DNA of 64,000 bases from Perognathus longimembris pacificus (taxonomy: Eukaryota > Chordata > Mammalia > Rodentia > Heteromyidae): contig NC_063171.1 in NCBI RefSeq assembly GCF_023159225.1, positions 3,267,501 through 3,331,500 of the forward strand, in the 5' to 3' direction. Below, piece by piece: positions 33,361-44,350 of the stretch; within the stretch, counting starts at the first letter, position 1, and every line of letters starts with the position of its first letter. Position numbers and translations under genes: made by a program. The notes beneath the pieces are model-generated. The model had not been told where the DNA came from. It did no database searches and worked only from the letters and a program-made list of their open reading frames with translations.

Positions 33361-34216
33361 GATAGGTAACTCGAGAACCAATCATGGTTCTCCTTCCTTA
33401 TTAGTTTGATTCTGACTGAGAATCGGTAGGGAAAAGTGGGTATTGTGCCCGCAATACCATAAGTTGTCGGTGGCGCTTAACAAATGCGATTGCAGTTAGG
33501 AATAACATTTAGATGACGTCACACAAGTCCCTTAGCCCTGCAGATGCAGGTACATATAAACATAGTTTTACACCGAAGCCCCAATTCTGACCCTATTTAT
33601 ATTATAGCCAATTTGATTATATATCAACTTTACCCATAAGCTCTAATTTTAAGACATACGGATACCATTTGCTACATACTCAAACTTTCTAGTGATTGTC
33701 TTTCTCACTTTTAACATGCCAAAACCTTTTAATCTAAAGGAAACATTTTTGTTCCCCCAATTCTCTTTCTAAAATCTTTTTTATACTGTTTTATAAACTG
33801 TGTCTTATAAAACTTAACATATCCTCACTCACACCAACATCTACTTCCTCACACCATCAGCGACTTACTTGAACATTCTGTGAAAATTGACAATCCTTAC
33901 TTTTCAAATCCCTTTCTTATCCACAGGAAACCATTTTGTTTTCTCTATTCCTTTTTCCAAGGCTTTCTATACTATTTTTTTTTTAACATTTCCTGGGGCT
34001 TCTTTGCTGCTAGAGTTTTAAACTGTATCTCAACTACAACAAGGCAATTTACTGTGACTTCACCCACAGGCTGTTGGGGAGAACAAAGATGGGGCAAGGG
34101 TCAGTCTGATGGGACTGCTGCTCCTACGAAACTGGACCAGAGACAACTATCATGAGTTAGAGTAGATTTCTCTAGTTTCCAGTGCCTCTAAGTGCCTAAG
34201 GTTGGCCAGTGGCATC

Positions 34217-34435
34217 TGTAAGATCCACCCCCAGGAGGGCTCCATGAAGATGCCCCCAGCAGTTTAAATCTCTGTCCAGTTACTTTGGTAACTGGCACAC
34301 ACTTGATAGCAGTTACCTCCCTCTCTTCTCTGAGGTCACATCCTAATCTACCTGGACACATTTTAATACACTTGGACACACCTCCCACCCCAGCCAGGCA
34401 TTTCCTGGGAGTGACTCTCTAGCCTGCCATGCGGG
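34217..34435 (+). mobile_element. LTR relic of the His-type family inside the truncated provirus
   Basis: Starts TGTAAGATCCACCCCCAGGA and follows the LTR at 1516 through GATGCCCCCAGC, CCAGTTACTTTGGTAACTGG and GAGGTCACATCCTAATCTAC. It is antisense to the provirus. The related provirus keeps the middle part at about 47845-47950. Confidence 0.75.
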
Positions 34436-35924
34436 ATTTCCAATTTTCTTAATAGAACTAGTCAACTTCAGTCAACTCAGAAGAGTGGGAAGGTTACCAC
34501 AGGAAGAATGTCCCCCCAAAATCTTAGTTTCAGCAGATCCAAAGTGGCATTCCAGCAGGAATCAGCTGCGTGTGATAGAGTTCCATCTGTTTTTACCAAG
34601 ATAGGGCTACACAGGGTGAAGATGTAGATTCTTTTAGATGATTGTCAAGCAGGGGGCTTGGCAGCAGCAGACAGCAGTGTTTCCCAGTAGCTCCAATAGA
34701 ATGTCACACCTCCTGCTGGGCTGCCTGCAACTCTGCATAGATTCTTTGGTGGTAAACTCCAAAGTTAGCTGGAAAATCCTGAATCCTTGGCCAAAAGTTA
34801 GGAGACATTTTAAATTGGCATTATCTGAAAGACACTATAGGAAATCTTAGATATCTTTTGTAATGTGAAAGAGAAAAGCAGTTTAATTATGATGTACTGT
34901 TTGCCACTGATCAGTAGCTGTCCAGCCTCATCCACACACAGTCACTGAGCTCAAGTCACAATAAAATTGACAGTAAGCAGGAAACAGTTTTTAGCAGCAA
35001 AGAGCACTGTTTTTACAGGAAACAAAAATCCAGAATCTTTCCCATGTGCTTAAATTATTCTTTTAAGGAAGATAATGTTCCTTGAATAACTTAAACTATT
35101 TTACTGCACCACTTACTGCTTTCAGTAACTAACCCTTCTAAATTATTATTTTTTATAGGCCAACATAGAAGATTCGGCCTGCAATCATCTCTGACAAGTG
35201 CAGTTTTTACACTGTTTACCATTTACCTACTCACTCTGATCCCTTGATCTCAAAGGGGAGCTGATGGGCAAAGATCATCCATCTTCTGTAATTTCTTCAA
35301 GCTGACTCATGGGCGTTGCTTACCTAGTTAGGATCCTATTACCTTAAACAACTTTGCCAAGGGGCAGCAGGATCAGAAGTCCTTTAGGAGCTTTACTCCA
35401 TACTGAAAATTATTAATCATTTAACTTTTAACAATTATATAAACCCTCTCTTGGGCTACAGCACTGTAGCCTCTTATCATTTTAATTTGTATAAGCATTT
35501 TTTTTGACTGGCTGAGGAAACCTAACAATGCCTAAATTACCTTTGTAGGCCTAGATCTCAATAAAGACAATTTTAGGTCCACAAGCTTTCTTTCCTGAAC
35601 AAATATGCTAGCTCAGAATTCTCATTGCCAATTAGAACTTTGAGTAGATGCAGGGGTTTGGGATTTTAAACTATCCCCCCATAAGACAATCTTATCACTA
35701 CTACTCACTATTACAGATGGCTGGCAAGTTCCTGCCCAGTAACAGACATGGGCATTAGAAAGGCATGCTTACAAACTATTCTTCTAGGACCTCCCAGCTC
35801 TGATTAACTTTTGAAGGGCCAAGCACACATGACTCTAGGATCTGACACCATCTCTGCCATTTAAGCAGGGGCTTGCATCTGGATGCTCCATCCTTTTTGT
35901 CCCAGGAGTGACTTTTCCATTCTG

Positions 35925-36150
35925 AGGTTTTGCTTGGTCTGTCACCGGACTTGGGCTCCAGGCCTGAGTGCTGTTCCTCAGCTCTCCAGCTCAAGGATAA
36001 CACTCTGCCACTTTTGAGCTCTAACATAACTCAAAACTCTGTTCCCAGAACTCTGCTGGCTGATTAGAGATGAGACTCTCACAGGAACTTTTTTTCTGCC
36101 CAGGCTGGCTTTGAACCACAGATCATGAGTCTGTAAGGCCACTTTATACT
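35925..36150 (-). mobile_element. SINE relic within proviral sequence
   Basis: Minus-strand match to the second half of ID-like SINEs (CTGGAGAGCTGAGGAACAGC, CTGGAGCCCAAGTCCGGTGA) plus CCAGCCTGGGCAG. The same relic is at 49185-49400 in the longer provirus, so it was present before the two copies diverged. Confidence 0.7.
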
Positions 36151-36365
36151 CCAATTAAAGCAACAAGGTGGTCCACACAGAAATAGGTTTTAAGCATGCT
36201 CTTACCTGGAACTTATTAAGGACCAAAGTTACATATGAAAAACTTGTAGGAATTGTCTGTCCTCCGTGAACCTGTCTACAATTTTTACAGAAAACCTGCA
36301 AAGTAAACTGGAGTAGTAATTAAACAATCATTTGGTAGCCATAATTTTCCTTTATCCAATTATAT

Positions 36366-38515
36366 AGGAGCTGGGGGGCTTTTGTCTTAAATCTTTCTCT
36401 GGAGAAGAAGAACCTAGAAGCAAAGGGTATATAGGTGCTGGGGGCGGGGGAGAGGGCTTCTCTCTTTCTCAAAACTTTCTCTGGAGAAAAAGAAACAAGA
36501 AGCAAAGGGGACATAGGAGCTGAGGGGGGTGGCATGGCTTTGTTTTTTTCCAAAACTTTCTCTGCTTCTTGGTTATTTTTTCCAAAGGGTACATAGGTGA
36601 TGGGGGGGGGGGTGGTATGGGTTTTGTCTGAAAACTTTCTCTGGGCCAAAACAACCAGGAAGCAAAGGGTACATAGGTGCTACAGGGGGCAGATGGCTTC
36701 TGTCTTTCTCAAAACATTCTCTGGAGAAAAAGAACCAAGAAGCAAGGGATACATAGGGGCTGGGTGGGGGGGAGGGCTTTGTCTTTCCAAAACTTTCTTA
36801 GGAGAAAATGAACCAAGAAGCAACTTTGTTTCTGTCTTAATCAAAACATTCTCTGGGGGAAAAGAACCAAGAATCAAAGAGTACATAGGGGCTGGTGGGG
36901 GTGGGCAGGGCTTCTGTCTTTCTCAAAGCTTTCTGTGGAGAAAAAGAACTTAGAAGCAAAGTATACATAGGTGGGGGGTGTGTGGGCTACTGTCTTAAAA
37001 CTTTCTCTGCAGAAAAAGAACCAAGAAGCAAACATTACATAGGTGCGTTGGCGGGGGTGGGGGGGAGGTTCTGTCTTTCTCAAAACTTTCTCTGGAGAAA
37101 AAGAACCAAGAAGCAAATGTTATATAGATTCGGGGCTGGTGGTGGTGGAGAGGGCTTCTGTCTTTCTCAAAACACTCTCTGGAGAAAAACACCAAGAACC
37201 AAAAAGTACATAGGTGCTGGGAGGGAGAGGGGAAGGGAGGGCTTCTGATTTTCTCAAAACTTTCTCTGGAGAAAAAGAACCAAGAAGCAAAGGGTACATA
37301 GGTGCCAGAAGGGGGGGCAGGGTTTCTGTCTTTCTCAAAACTTTCTTTGGAGACAAAGCCCCAAGAAGGAAAGGTTACATAGGTGCTGAGTGGGGAAAGG
37401 GCTCTGGTATTTTCAAAACTGTCTCGGGAGAAAATGAACCAAGTAGCAAAGTATACATAGGTATGGGGGGAGGGGTGCGGAGGGCTTCTATCTTAAAACT
37501 TTCTCTGGAAAAAAAAGAACTTTGAAGCAAAGAGTATATAGGTGCTGGGGGGGGGGGCTTCAGTCATTCTCAAAATGTTCTCTAGGACAAATAGAACCAA
37601 GAAGCAAAGGGTACCTAGGTGTTGGAGTAGGGGGGGAGGGCCTCTGTCTTTCTCAAAACTTTTTCTGGAGAAAAAGAACCAAGAAGCAAAAGGTACATTG
37701 GTGCTGGGGGTGAGAAACCTTCTGTCTTTCTCAAAACTATGTCTGGAGTAAAAGAACCAAGAAGCAAAGGGTACATAGGTGCTGGGGGAGGGGGAAGGGC
37801 TTCTATTTTAAAACTTTCTCTGGAGAAAAAGAACCAAGAAGCAAAGGTTACATAGGTGCTGGGGGAAAGGCAGGGCTTCTGGTTTTCAAAATTTTTCTCT
37901 GCTTGTGGTTCTTTTTCTCCAAAGTGTACATACATGCTGGGGGAGGGGGGTGGGGGTTTCTGTCTTTCTCAAAATTTTCTCTGGAGAAAAAGAACCAAGA
38001 AGCAAAGGCTACATAACTGCTGGGATGGGGGTGGTGGTGGTGGCTTATGTCTGTCTCAAAACTTTCTCTGGAGAAAAAGAACCAAGAAGCAAAGTGTACA
38101 TAGGTGGTGGATGGGGGGCACGGGGAGAGGGGTTCTGTCTTTCTCAAAACCTTCTCTGCTTCTTGGTCCTTTTTCTCTAACAGGTACATAGGTGCAGGCG
38201 GCGGGGGCAGGGGGGAAGGCTTCTGTCTTCAAAGTTTCTATGGAATAAAAGAACCAAGAAGCAAAGGGTATATAGGTGCTGGGGTGGGGGAGGGCTTCTG
38301 TCTTCAAAGTTTCTATGGAATAAAAGAACCAAGAATCCAAGGATATATAGGTGCTTGGTGGGGAGAAGGCTTGTGTCTTTTTCAAAACTTTCTCTGGGGA
38401 AAAAATAGCCAAGAAGCAAAGGGTACATAGGTGCTGGGGGGGGGGGGGGGCTTCTGTCTTAAAACTTTCTCTAGAGAAACAGAAACAACAAAGAGTATAT
38501 AGGTGTGGGGGGTGG
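36366..38515 (+). repeat. Minisatellite array 10, about 27 monomers
   Basis: The longest uninterrupted array. Inverted cores near 36563, 37896 and 38156. Two adjacent units at about 38218-38350 share TTCAAAGTTTCTATGGAATA and look like a recent local duplication. Confidence 0.9.
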
Positions 38516-39205
38516 TGAAAAGCCAATATGACTCTATTATCAGGCAGCCCCCATTTGTTGATTGTTTAAACTATAAGTAACCCAGAACCCCCCCCCCCAC
38601 CCTGAATTCCAGTAACTAACTTGGTTGTGCTGAATCTAAACCATTTGTGCTAAAATTGCTACACCATAAACTACTTGACAAAGCCATTTTGAAATCAGGC
38701 TCTATAGCTCACTTAGATTCCCATAGATTCTAGGAAATGACTGCCCTAGCCTGAGATAAGCAAGCCCTGAGACAAGCAGATTTACCATATCTTCTGGTGT
38801 GAACAACTAATTAACTTTGCAGGAAGCCCCCCTGCTAACTCTAACCACCCCGAATGTCCCTAGCCCTGAGACAATCAGATTTGCCATATCCTCTTGTTTG
38901 AACAACTGATTGCTGTGACTTTGCAGGAAGCCACCTGCTAACTCTCATTACCTCGGAATGTCTCTAGCCCTGAGACAATAACCCTTTTGTTTGAACACCT
39001 AATTACTAATTACTGTAACTTTGTGATTTTTGCCTTTATAAACCCTGTGAAATTTCAGCTCCGGGCTTCCTCCTAACCTCTGCTGAGGTGGTGTGTAGGA
39101 CTAGGCCCAAGCCCTGGCTCTCCTGAATGAAACCTTGCTTTTGCATTTCGGAATGTCTGGATCCTGGTGGTCTTCTTGGTGGTCTTCTCGCGACTTGGCA
39201 TTTCA
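38516..39205 (+). mobile_element. Solo LTR, gammaretrovirus-like, TSD GTGG
   Basis: Starts TGAAAAGCCAATATGACTCT and ends GACTTGGCATTTCA. GTGG at 38512-38515 and 39206-39209 forms a 4-bp duplication, the size typical of gammaretroviruses. A CTTTATAAACCCTGTGA TATA region (about 39033) and CCTGAATGAAACCTTGC in the place of the poly(A) signal are seen. An internal near-repeat (AGCCCTGAGACAA... at about 38763, 38872 and 38966) gives three copies of a 95-110 bp unit. Confidence 0.87.
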
Positions 39206-39438
39206 GTGGGAGGGCTTCTGTCTTTCTCAAAACTTTCTCTGGAGAAAAAGAAACAAGAAACAAAGTGTACATAGGTGGTGGCGGAAGCAGGGCTTCTGTA
39301 TTTATAAAAATTTTCTCTGCTTCTTGGTTCTTTTTCTCCAAAGAGTACATAGGTGCTGGGGGGGGGGGGGGGGGAGGGAGCGCTTCTGTCTTAAAAAATT
39401 TCTCTGGAGAAAAAGTACCAAGAAGCAAAGGGTACATA
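39206..39438 (+). repeat. Last monomers of the macrosatellite
   Basis: About three monomers, one with the inverted core at 39318-39340. The array stops after CAAAGGGTACATAG, without a tail or header. Confidence 0.88.
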
Positions 39439-40187
39439 GTATAATAGCTATGCTTATATTAAATATCTTAAGAAATATCTTAAGAAATTTTAAATCTTCC
39501 CAAAACAGTGGGAAAGAGCCTTGTATATGCTTTTCCAGACTGGAAAACTAAACCCAGAGCACGTGCTCTGGAGAAATGTCTCTTCTTGTTCTCTTCAGGA
39601 AAACAAGGAACATACTGGATTTCTTCTGCTCTTCCAAAGAGAATATAGAAAGCCTGCCTGTATACAACAGCGGGTAGCGGTAAAAAAGCAGACAGCTTCC
39701 CTTCCCTGTTTGTTTGCTTTCTATACTCTTCCTTGAGCGTTTCTCGTGGCGCAATATTTAGCTGCGGCAATGTTGCTTGCAGTTTTGTACAAAAACTAAA
39801 GAAATTTTGCGCCGTGTTTCTTCCACTCCTCTCCCCCTGCTGTTTGGTTTAGGGGGGTCCCGTTAGAGGGAAATAGGAGCTGAAGGTTTTGACACTTTAT
39901 CTCAATGTTTCATGATAAAAAAATTTTTTTTAAAAAGTAAGCGCAAAGGTTTAGCACCTTCGCTTCAATGTTTATAAAAAGAATGTTTTACTAACCACAT
40001 GTGTTTAAGTTACCAGTGGTGAACTACCAGAGATGCCAAAGCTTCAACCTGCTTCTACCTCACCACCAAAAGAGGAATGATGTCTGCACTTCTCCTGAGT
40101 GGCACAGAAACTGGATAAGGACTCCAATTTCTCTGGACTGAGCCAAATGGATGGCCACTTTACCTACCCCTTCCCTTTGTGGAAGAG
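39439..40187. other. Unique sequence, nothing recognised
   Basis: No gene or transposon is recognised. It contains a 13-bp tandem duplication (AAATATCTTAAG) near 39460-39487 and a 16-bp perfect palindrome at 39555-39570. Confidence 0.5.

Positions 40188-40232
<45 letters not shown>
40188..40232. repeat. (AT)n microsatellite
   Basis: About 21 uninterrupted AT dinucleotides. Confidence 0.95.
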
Positions 40233-40235
<3 letters not shown>

Positions 40236-40336
40236 TTATGTCAGCATTTGCCTTATGCCTACATATGCCATATGTTTACAACATCCTCTGCTAATTTAAA
40301 AAACAAAACAAAAATAAATAAATAAAAAGAAGCAGA

Positions 40337-40790
40337 TGTTGGGAACAGCTGTGCCTTTAAGAGGTCACAGCTGGCTTTAGCCTGTCCCCTCTCCTTCTGC
40401 CTTTAACAGGAAGAGAAGCGCCCGCCCCTGGGGGCAAGCACGTGTCTAGAGGAAGTCCCATGACATCACTTGAGGGACAGCCCTTGTGCCCAACCAGTGG
40501 CCCTCTCCTGTGCCCTCCTTTGGGGGTATATCTGTTGGCTCCTCATTTGAATAAACCAGAACACCCCAGAGGCTTTCTCTGGGACTCCCACGTGCCCGTG
40601 TCTTCCTTGGACTGGTGGGCATGGGGTCTCGCAACCACACGCGAACTGAGGCTACCTTGGGTCCCTGCTTCTGCGACTAATCCCTACTGGCCAGGGGGAC
40701 ATGAGAGAGCGAGAAAGGATCCCACACGGAAGAGGCAGACAAGCCCAGGACCCCCTCCCACATAGATGGGGGGTAGAGAATAGCCCGGCA
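40337..40790 (+). mobile_element. Solo LTR, IAP-like (ERV2) family
   Basis: Starts TGTTGGGAACAGCTGTGCCT and ends AATAGCCCGGCA. GAATAAACCAGAACACC is the poly(A) signal, and TGACATCACTTGAGG upstream resembles CRE/AP-1-type enhancer sites. The shared TAGCCCGGCA terminus links it to the LTR at 13739-14324. A matching 6-bp duplication was not found. Confidence 0.82.
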
Positions 40791-43580
40791 TAGCTCCTTG
40801 CCCATAGTGCCCCTATGTGTTGCCATGTTTCTCTCCTGAGGCTACAGTGAAAAATTATACAAGGTTGAGTTATAAAATTTTAATATTTGGTAGTACAGGT
40901 ATGTTCTGGTAAGTTTGATCACTGTTAGAGTTTTTAGTTCATCATTCTTGTGATTCTCTTGCTGATCCTCCTCGTTGATTAGTGAGTGGTGTGGAACACC
41001 AATGACAAGCTGACCTCATAATTCCCAGCATCAAGAGATATTTTAGACATTGGCCAATAGTGATCATTTTGATATTTTTGCCCTGGGCCTTGTTTAGTTG
41101 CCAGAAAGGTTCCAGGACCCGGGCTTTGGGCTCAATTTGGTGTTGTGTCAGCTTCCCCAAGAGAAAATTCTTGTGCAAGGGAGTTTTATCAAGCCTATCA
41201 GCAAATGTCTGAACATGGGACTCAAAGCCAACCAAGTGCTCAAGATGAAAACTGCAAGCTAAGAATGCTCTACCTGGTAAAGCTGTCCTTCAGAGATGAT
41301 GGAGGTAAAATGACTTAGGTTAGAGCTGAGACAGAAGAAATTGTAAGAGCCTTTCAGTCTGTTTTGAAATGGTTCCTTGGGCTGTAAAGGATCTTCCAGC
41401 TAGATCTTCTACTTGTGCATTGAGTCTTGTTTTTGTGACCTGTCTTTCATTATACTGGACTTGTCTTGCACTTTGCAATTAGATTGGCTTTTTGGCTCTT
41501 TTGTCTTCAGTACTGCTATCATGGTCTTGTATTGGTGGTGGCTGATTATGTGATATTTAGCCTATTGTCAGGGTGGAAAATGCAATTGAGGAAGGGCTGA
41601 TGTCCACCATCACCATCACCATGGGTTATGTTCATTGAACTTTCAAATGTATAGGCATTAGATGTTTGTCTGTAGCCTCGCTAAACACACCGTAGTAGTT
41701 TCACGTTTCCCAGAGTTTTTGTCCGTATGTTCCAATGAGGAGGTCTCTTTATTCCATCCTAGAACATATGGTCAAGTGGAGGCTTCCCATCACACAGCTG
41801 CTTTAGTTGAAACTTGGGCCCTGGTATATACAGAATTTGATGAATAACTACAAATTATTGATTCCATGGGAAGCATGAATGTGGCCTTGACCACTACAGG
41901 TATTCTGTATCCACACCCATGATTCTGGATGACCTTCTGTCTGCACTGGGCCACCAATGAGGTAGAGAGAAAGGCTGAATTTAAGGGCTCTGTATTAATG
42001 GCTGTCTTCAAGGCTATCCCATGGGTATATCCTACCTCTAAAATTTTAGAGTGTGATTTCTTTCCTAGTTACCATTTTGATCTTCAAATGGAGTTTCCCA
42101 GAAGTGTTAACATAGGTGTTTGCTTTGAGAGAATCAGCTGACTTTTCCTTTGAGGGTGAGGGTTAAAGATGAAATGAGGGACTAAAAAGCTAGGGAAATG
42201 AAGGGCTCCATCTTGTCCTCTATGAAGGCCTCAAAAAGGAAGGAGGCACAGGTCCACCAGCTTTTGTAATTGAATAGCTTTCTGCCCTTCTGCCTCAAAA
42301 ATAAGAGGCAATATTCCTTCTAGAATTCTCCCTATCATAATCTTCAGGTCTCTTCAGGGTCCTAAATATCTTAAATTCAAACAAAGAGAAAACAGTGCTG
42401 AGGGTATGGTTTAAGTGGTAGAGGACTTACTTGTCTCAGAAGCATGAGGTCCTGAGTTACTACAAATGTTTGCAGGAATAGAGGACATCTTCTCTACTCA
42501 AACATGCTACAGTGATGCTCCTGATGGCAGCCATTGCTTATTTATGTGTGAATGCTTATTGCTTTTGATGGGGCAGATGTTGAACTGCTGGCTCACTGGG
42601 GCTGAGAGCTGGAGCCAGGGTTTACAGGCAAGCCAATCTGAGCATGCTGTTCAAGTGAAGATGGACAGCCCAGATGAACGCACGCTGGCTTTACTGTCAT
42701 GCAGCAATACGTATATTCAGCTAGGTTATGTCTTAAATTGCTCTCTCTTGCCTCATCTCACTTTGTCATCATCCCAGATTAAATCCTAGCCAGTCAACTT
42801 CAGATGAGAGTGTATGATTCCTAACCCAATCCCTGGCTAATTTTCTAATTGGATACTTGCTATGGTATGCAGAATTCTAGAATGCCATCCTGATGTGTCA
42901 TTTGGTGTTAGGAACTTGCTCGGGTTAGTTATGTTAATTAGACAATGTTAAGTGTCAAAGGTGATGGTATTTTATAGATGTACTAGCAACTCAGATGGAT
43001 TAACTGGTCTGCAGATGCATGTCTATAATGGAGCCTGTTAAAGGGTTGTAGTCAAATAGCTTTTTCTTCATTTGGAGGCATGCAGCCCTATAGATGTGAT
43101 GACACATTGAGTAGAAATGATATCACATTTGCCCTTACTCTCAATCTGCAACAATAGACTAAGGGAGAAACTTGAAACTTGTTCCAGAATTTTTGTTTTT
43201 TTAGAAACCTTTAATTATAAGCAAAATGTAGAACAGCCACCTGGCACCTTATGTTTAGTGGAAAGAGGAAGAGCATGGGTCTTCCCCTGGCCTCCAGGGA
43301 AGGATGCTGAATTATTTTCAGGATCCTGTCTGAACTACCAGGTTTCATGAGCTTGAGCAGGCAAGTGGGCCAGGAGGGCAAAAGTTGGTGGCTGAGTTGT
43401 AGGGCCATCAGCTCATTCAGGAGGACCTTCACCTACTGAACAGGCTGCCAGGTGAAATGACTGTTCTGGGAACTTTAGATGACAATATTGTCAAGGTGAG
43501 TATACAGGCTCAACTTAGGAAAACCTTGAGAGGTCTTCAGTAGAGAAGGCAGGTTAGTGGCAAGAAGTATCCTAGTTGAC
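40791..43580. other. Intergenic; one unrecognised protein-like fragment and an ID relic
   Basis: The minus strand at 41235-40942 is open for 97 codons with ordinary amino-acid composition (KTPLHKNFLLGKLTQHQIEP). It could be a piece of a processed pseudogene, but I do not recognise the protein. At about 42400-42460 GAGGGTATGGTTTAAGTGGT and GTCCTGAGTT look like an ID SINE remnant. The rest shows nothing. Confidence 0.35.
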
Positions 43581-43581
43581 A

Positions 43582-43749
<168 letters not shown>

Positions 43750-43834
43750 CCCTGGATGGAATGGATATCACAGAATTTCCATCTAATTTCTTGTGGGCCT
43801 TTATCCCATGAAACATTCCATTTAGAAATTACAG

Positions 43835-43920
43835 GGATTCTAGGATGTAGCCTAGTGGCACAGTGCTTGCCTAGGAAGTGCAATGTCTTGGGTTTGATTC
43901 TTAGTACTAAAAAAGAAAAG
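43835..43920 (+). mobile_element. ID SINE (monomeric)
   Basis: CTAGGATGTAGCCTAGTGGC, GTGCTTGCCTAGGAAGTGCA and GGGTTTGATTCTTAGTACTA followed by an A-rich tail. This is the single-unit ID form. Confidence 0.8.
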
Positions 43921-44144
43921 ACAAAAGAAATGACAGAAAGGATGGTTGCCAGGGGAATGAGGCTATGCCCCATTTGTGTGCTCCAAAAAACTCATGAGGG
44001 AAAGGACAGGATGAATTTTAATGACCTCTCTACCTCCTTCCCAGAAGCAGGTGTGATTGACCTGCTTTCCCAGATGTTCCACTTTCTTGTTTTGGGAGAA
44101 CCTTTCCTTTCTTTTTAGTCTTTTAAAAAATGTGATAGAGAAGA

Positions 44145-44350
44145 AGGTGGGGGCTGGGAATGTGGCTTAGTGGTAGAATGCTTGCCTAGCATGCATGAAG
44201 CCCAGAGTTTAATTCTGCACTACCACATAAAGAGAACAAACTGGAAGTGGTGCTATGGGTCAAGTGGTAGAGTGCTAGACTTTAGCTAAAGAAACCCAGG
44301 GACAGAGCCCAGACCCTGACTTCAAGCCTGAGAACTGGCCAAAGAAGGGG
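44145..44350 (+). mobile_element. Diverged dimeric ID-like SINE
   Basis: GGGGGCTGGGAATGTGGCTT, AGTTTAATTCTGCACTACCA and GTCAAGTGGTAGAGTGCTAG to GAGAACTGGCCAAAG. It is older than the copies in the array. Confidence 0.87.

Larger units (their letters stand above)
32962..36365 (-). mobile_element. Truncated gammaretrovirus-like provirus: 3' LTR plus env-position region
   Basis: On the minus strand the order is non-coding internal sequence (36365-33361), a polypurine tract, and an LTR ending at 32962. Array monomers flank it. No gag or pol and no 5' LTR remain, so the 5' part was lost, probably by deletion. The internal region is collinear with 47690-49600 of the longer provirus; for example TCCAATAGAATGTCACACCT occurs in both. 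It includes a piece similar to the LTR of the His-type element, in plus orientation, at 34217-34435, and a SINE relic at about 35925-36150. Confidence 0.8.
7128..39438 (+). repeat. Composite macrosatellite: header plus minisatellite blocks, interrupted by transposons
   Basis: The basic monomer is about 80 bp. It reads, in order: CTTCTGTCTTTCTCAAAAC, TTTCTCTGGAGAAAAAGAAC, CAAGAAGCAAAGGGTACATA, GGTGCTGG, then a variable run of G's. I count roughly 145 monomers. Every few to about 27 monomers the array ends at a conserved 'tail' (CTAAGAGAACTGGGTTGGGG..., TTCAGGAGAGGCCTCT) leading to a 'header' of 600-750 bp (TATTGTCCTATGATAGGAAA; CAGCAGCTGTGG; GAGCCCAGGACAGTGAAAAG; CAAGGAAGTCCTCCTGCCAA) before the array restarts. 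All blocks share one orientation. Transposons occupy about half the span. I do not recognise a named satellite. Monomer length is close to a multiple of three, so several minus-strand frames stay open (up to 231 codons) with a peptide such as LLLGSFSPEKVLRKTEALPP repeated. I regard these as by-products. Confidence 0.93.

Noticed and set aside
7766..39438. CRISPR-like array, because of regular about 80-bp repeats
   Set aside because: Repeats are directly adjacent and the linker is a low-complexity G run, not unique spacers. The setting is a mammalian nuclear genome.
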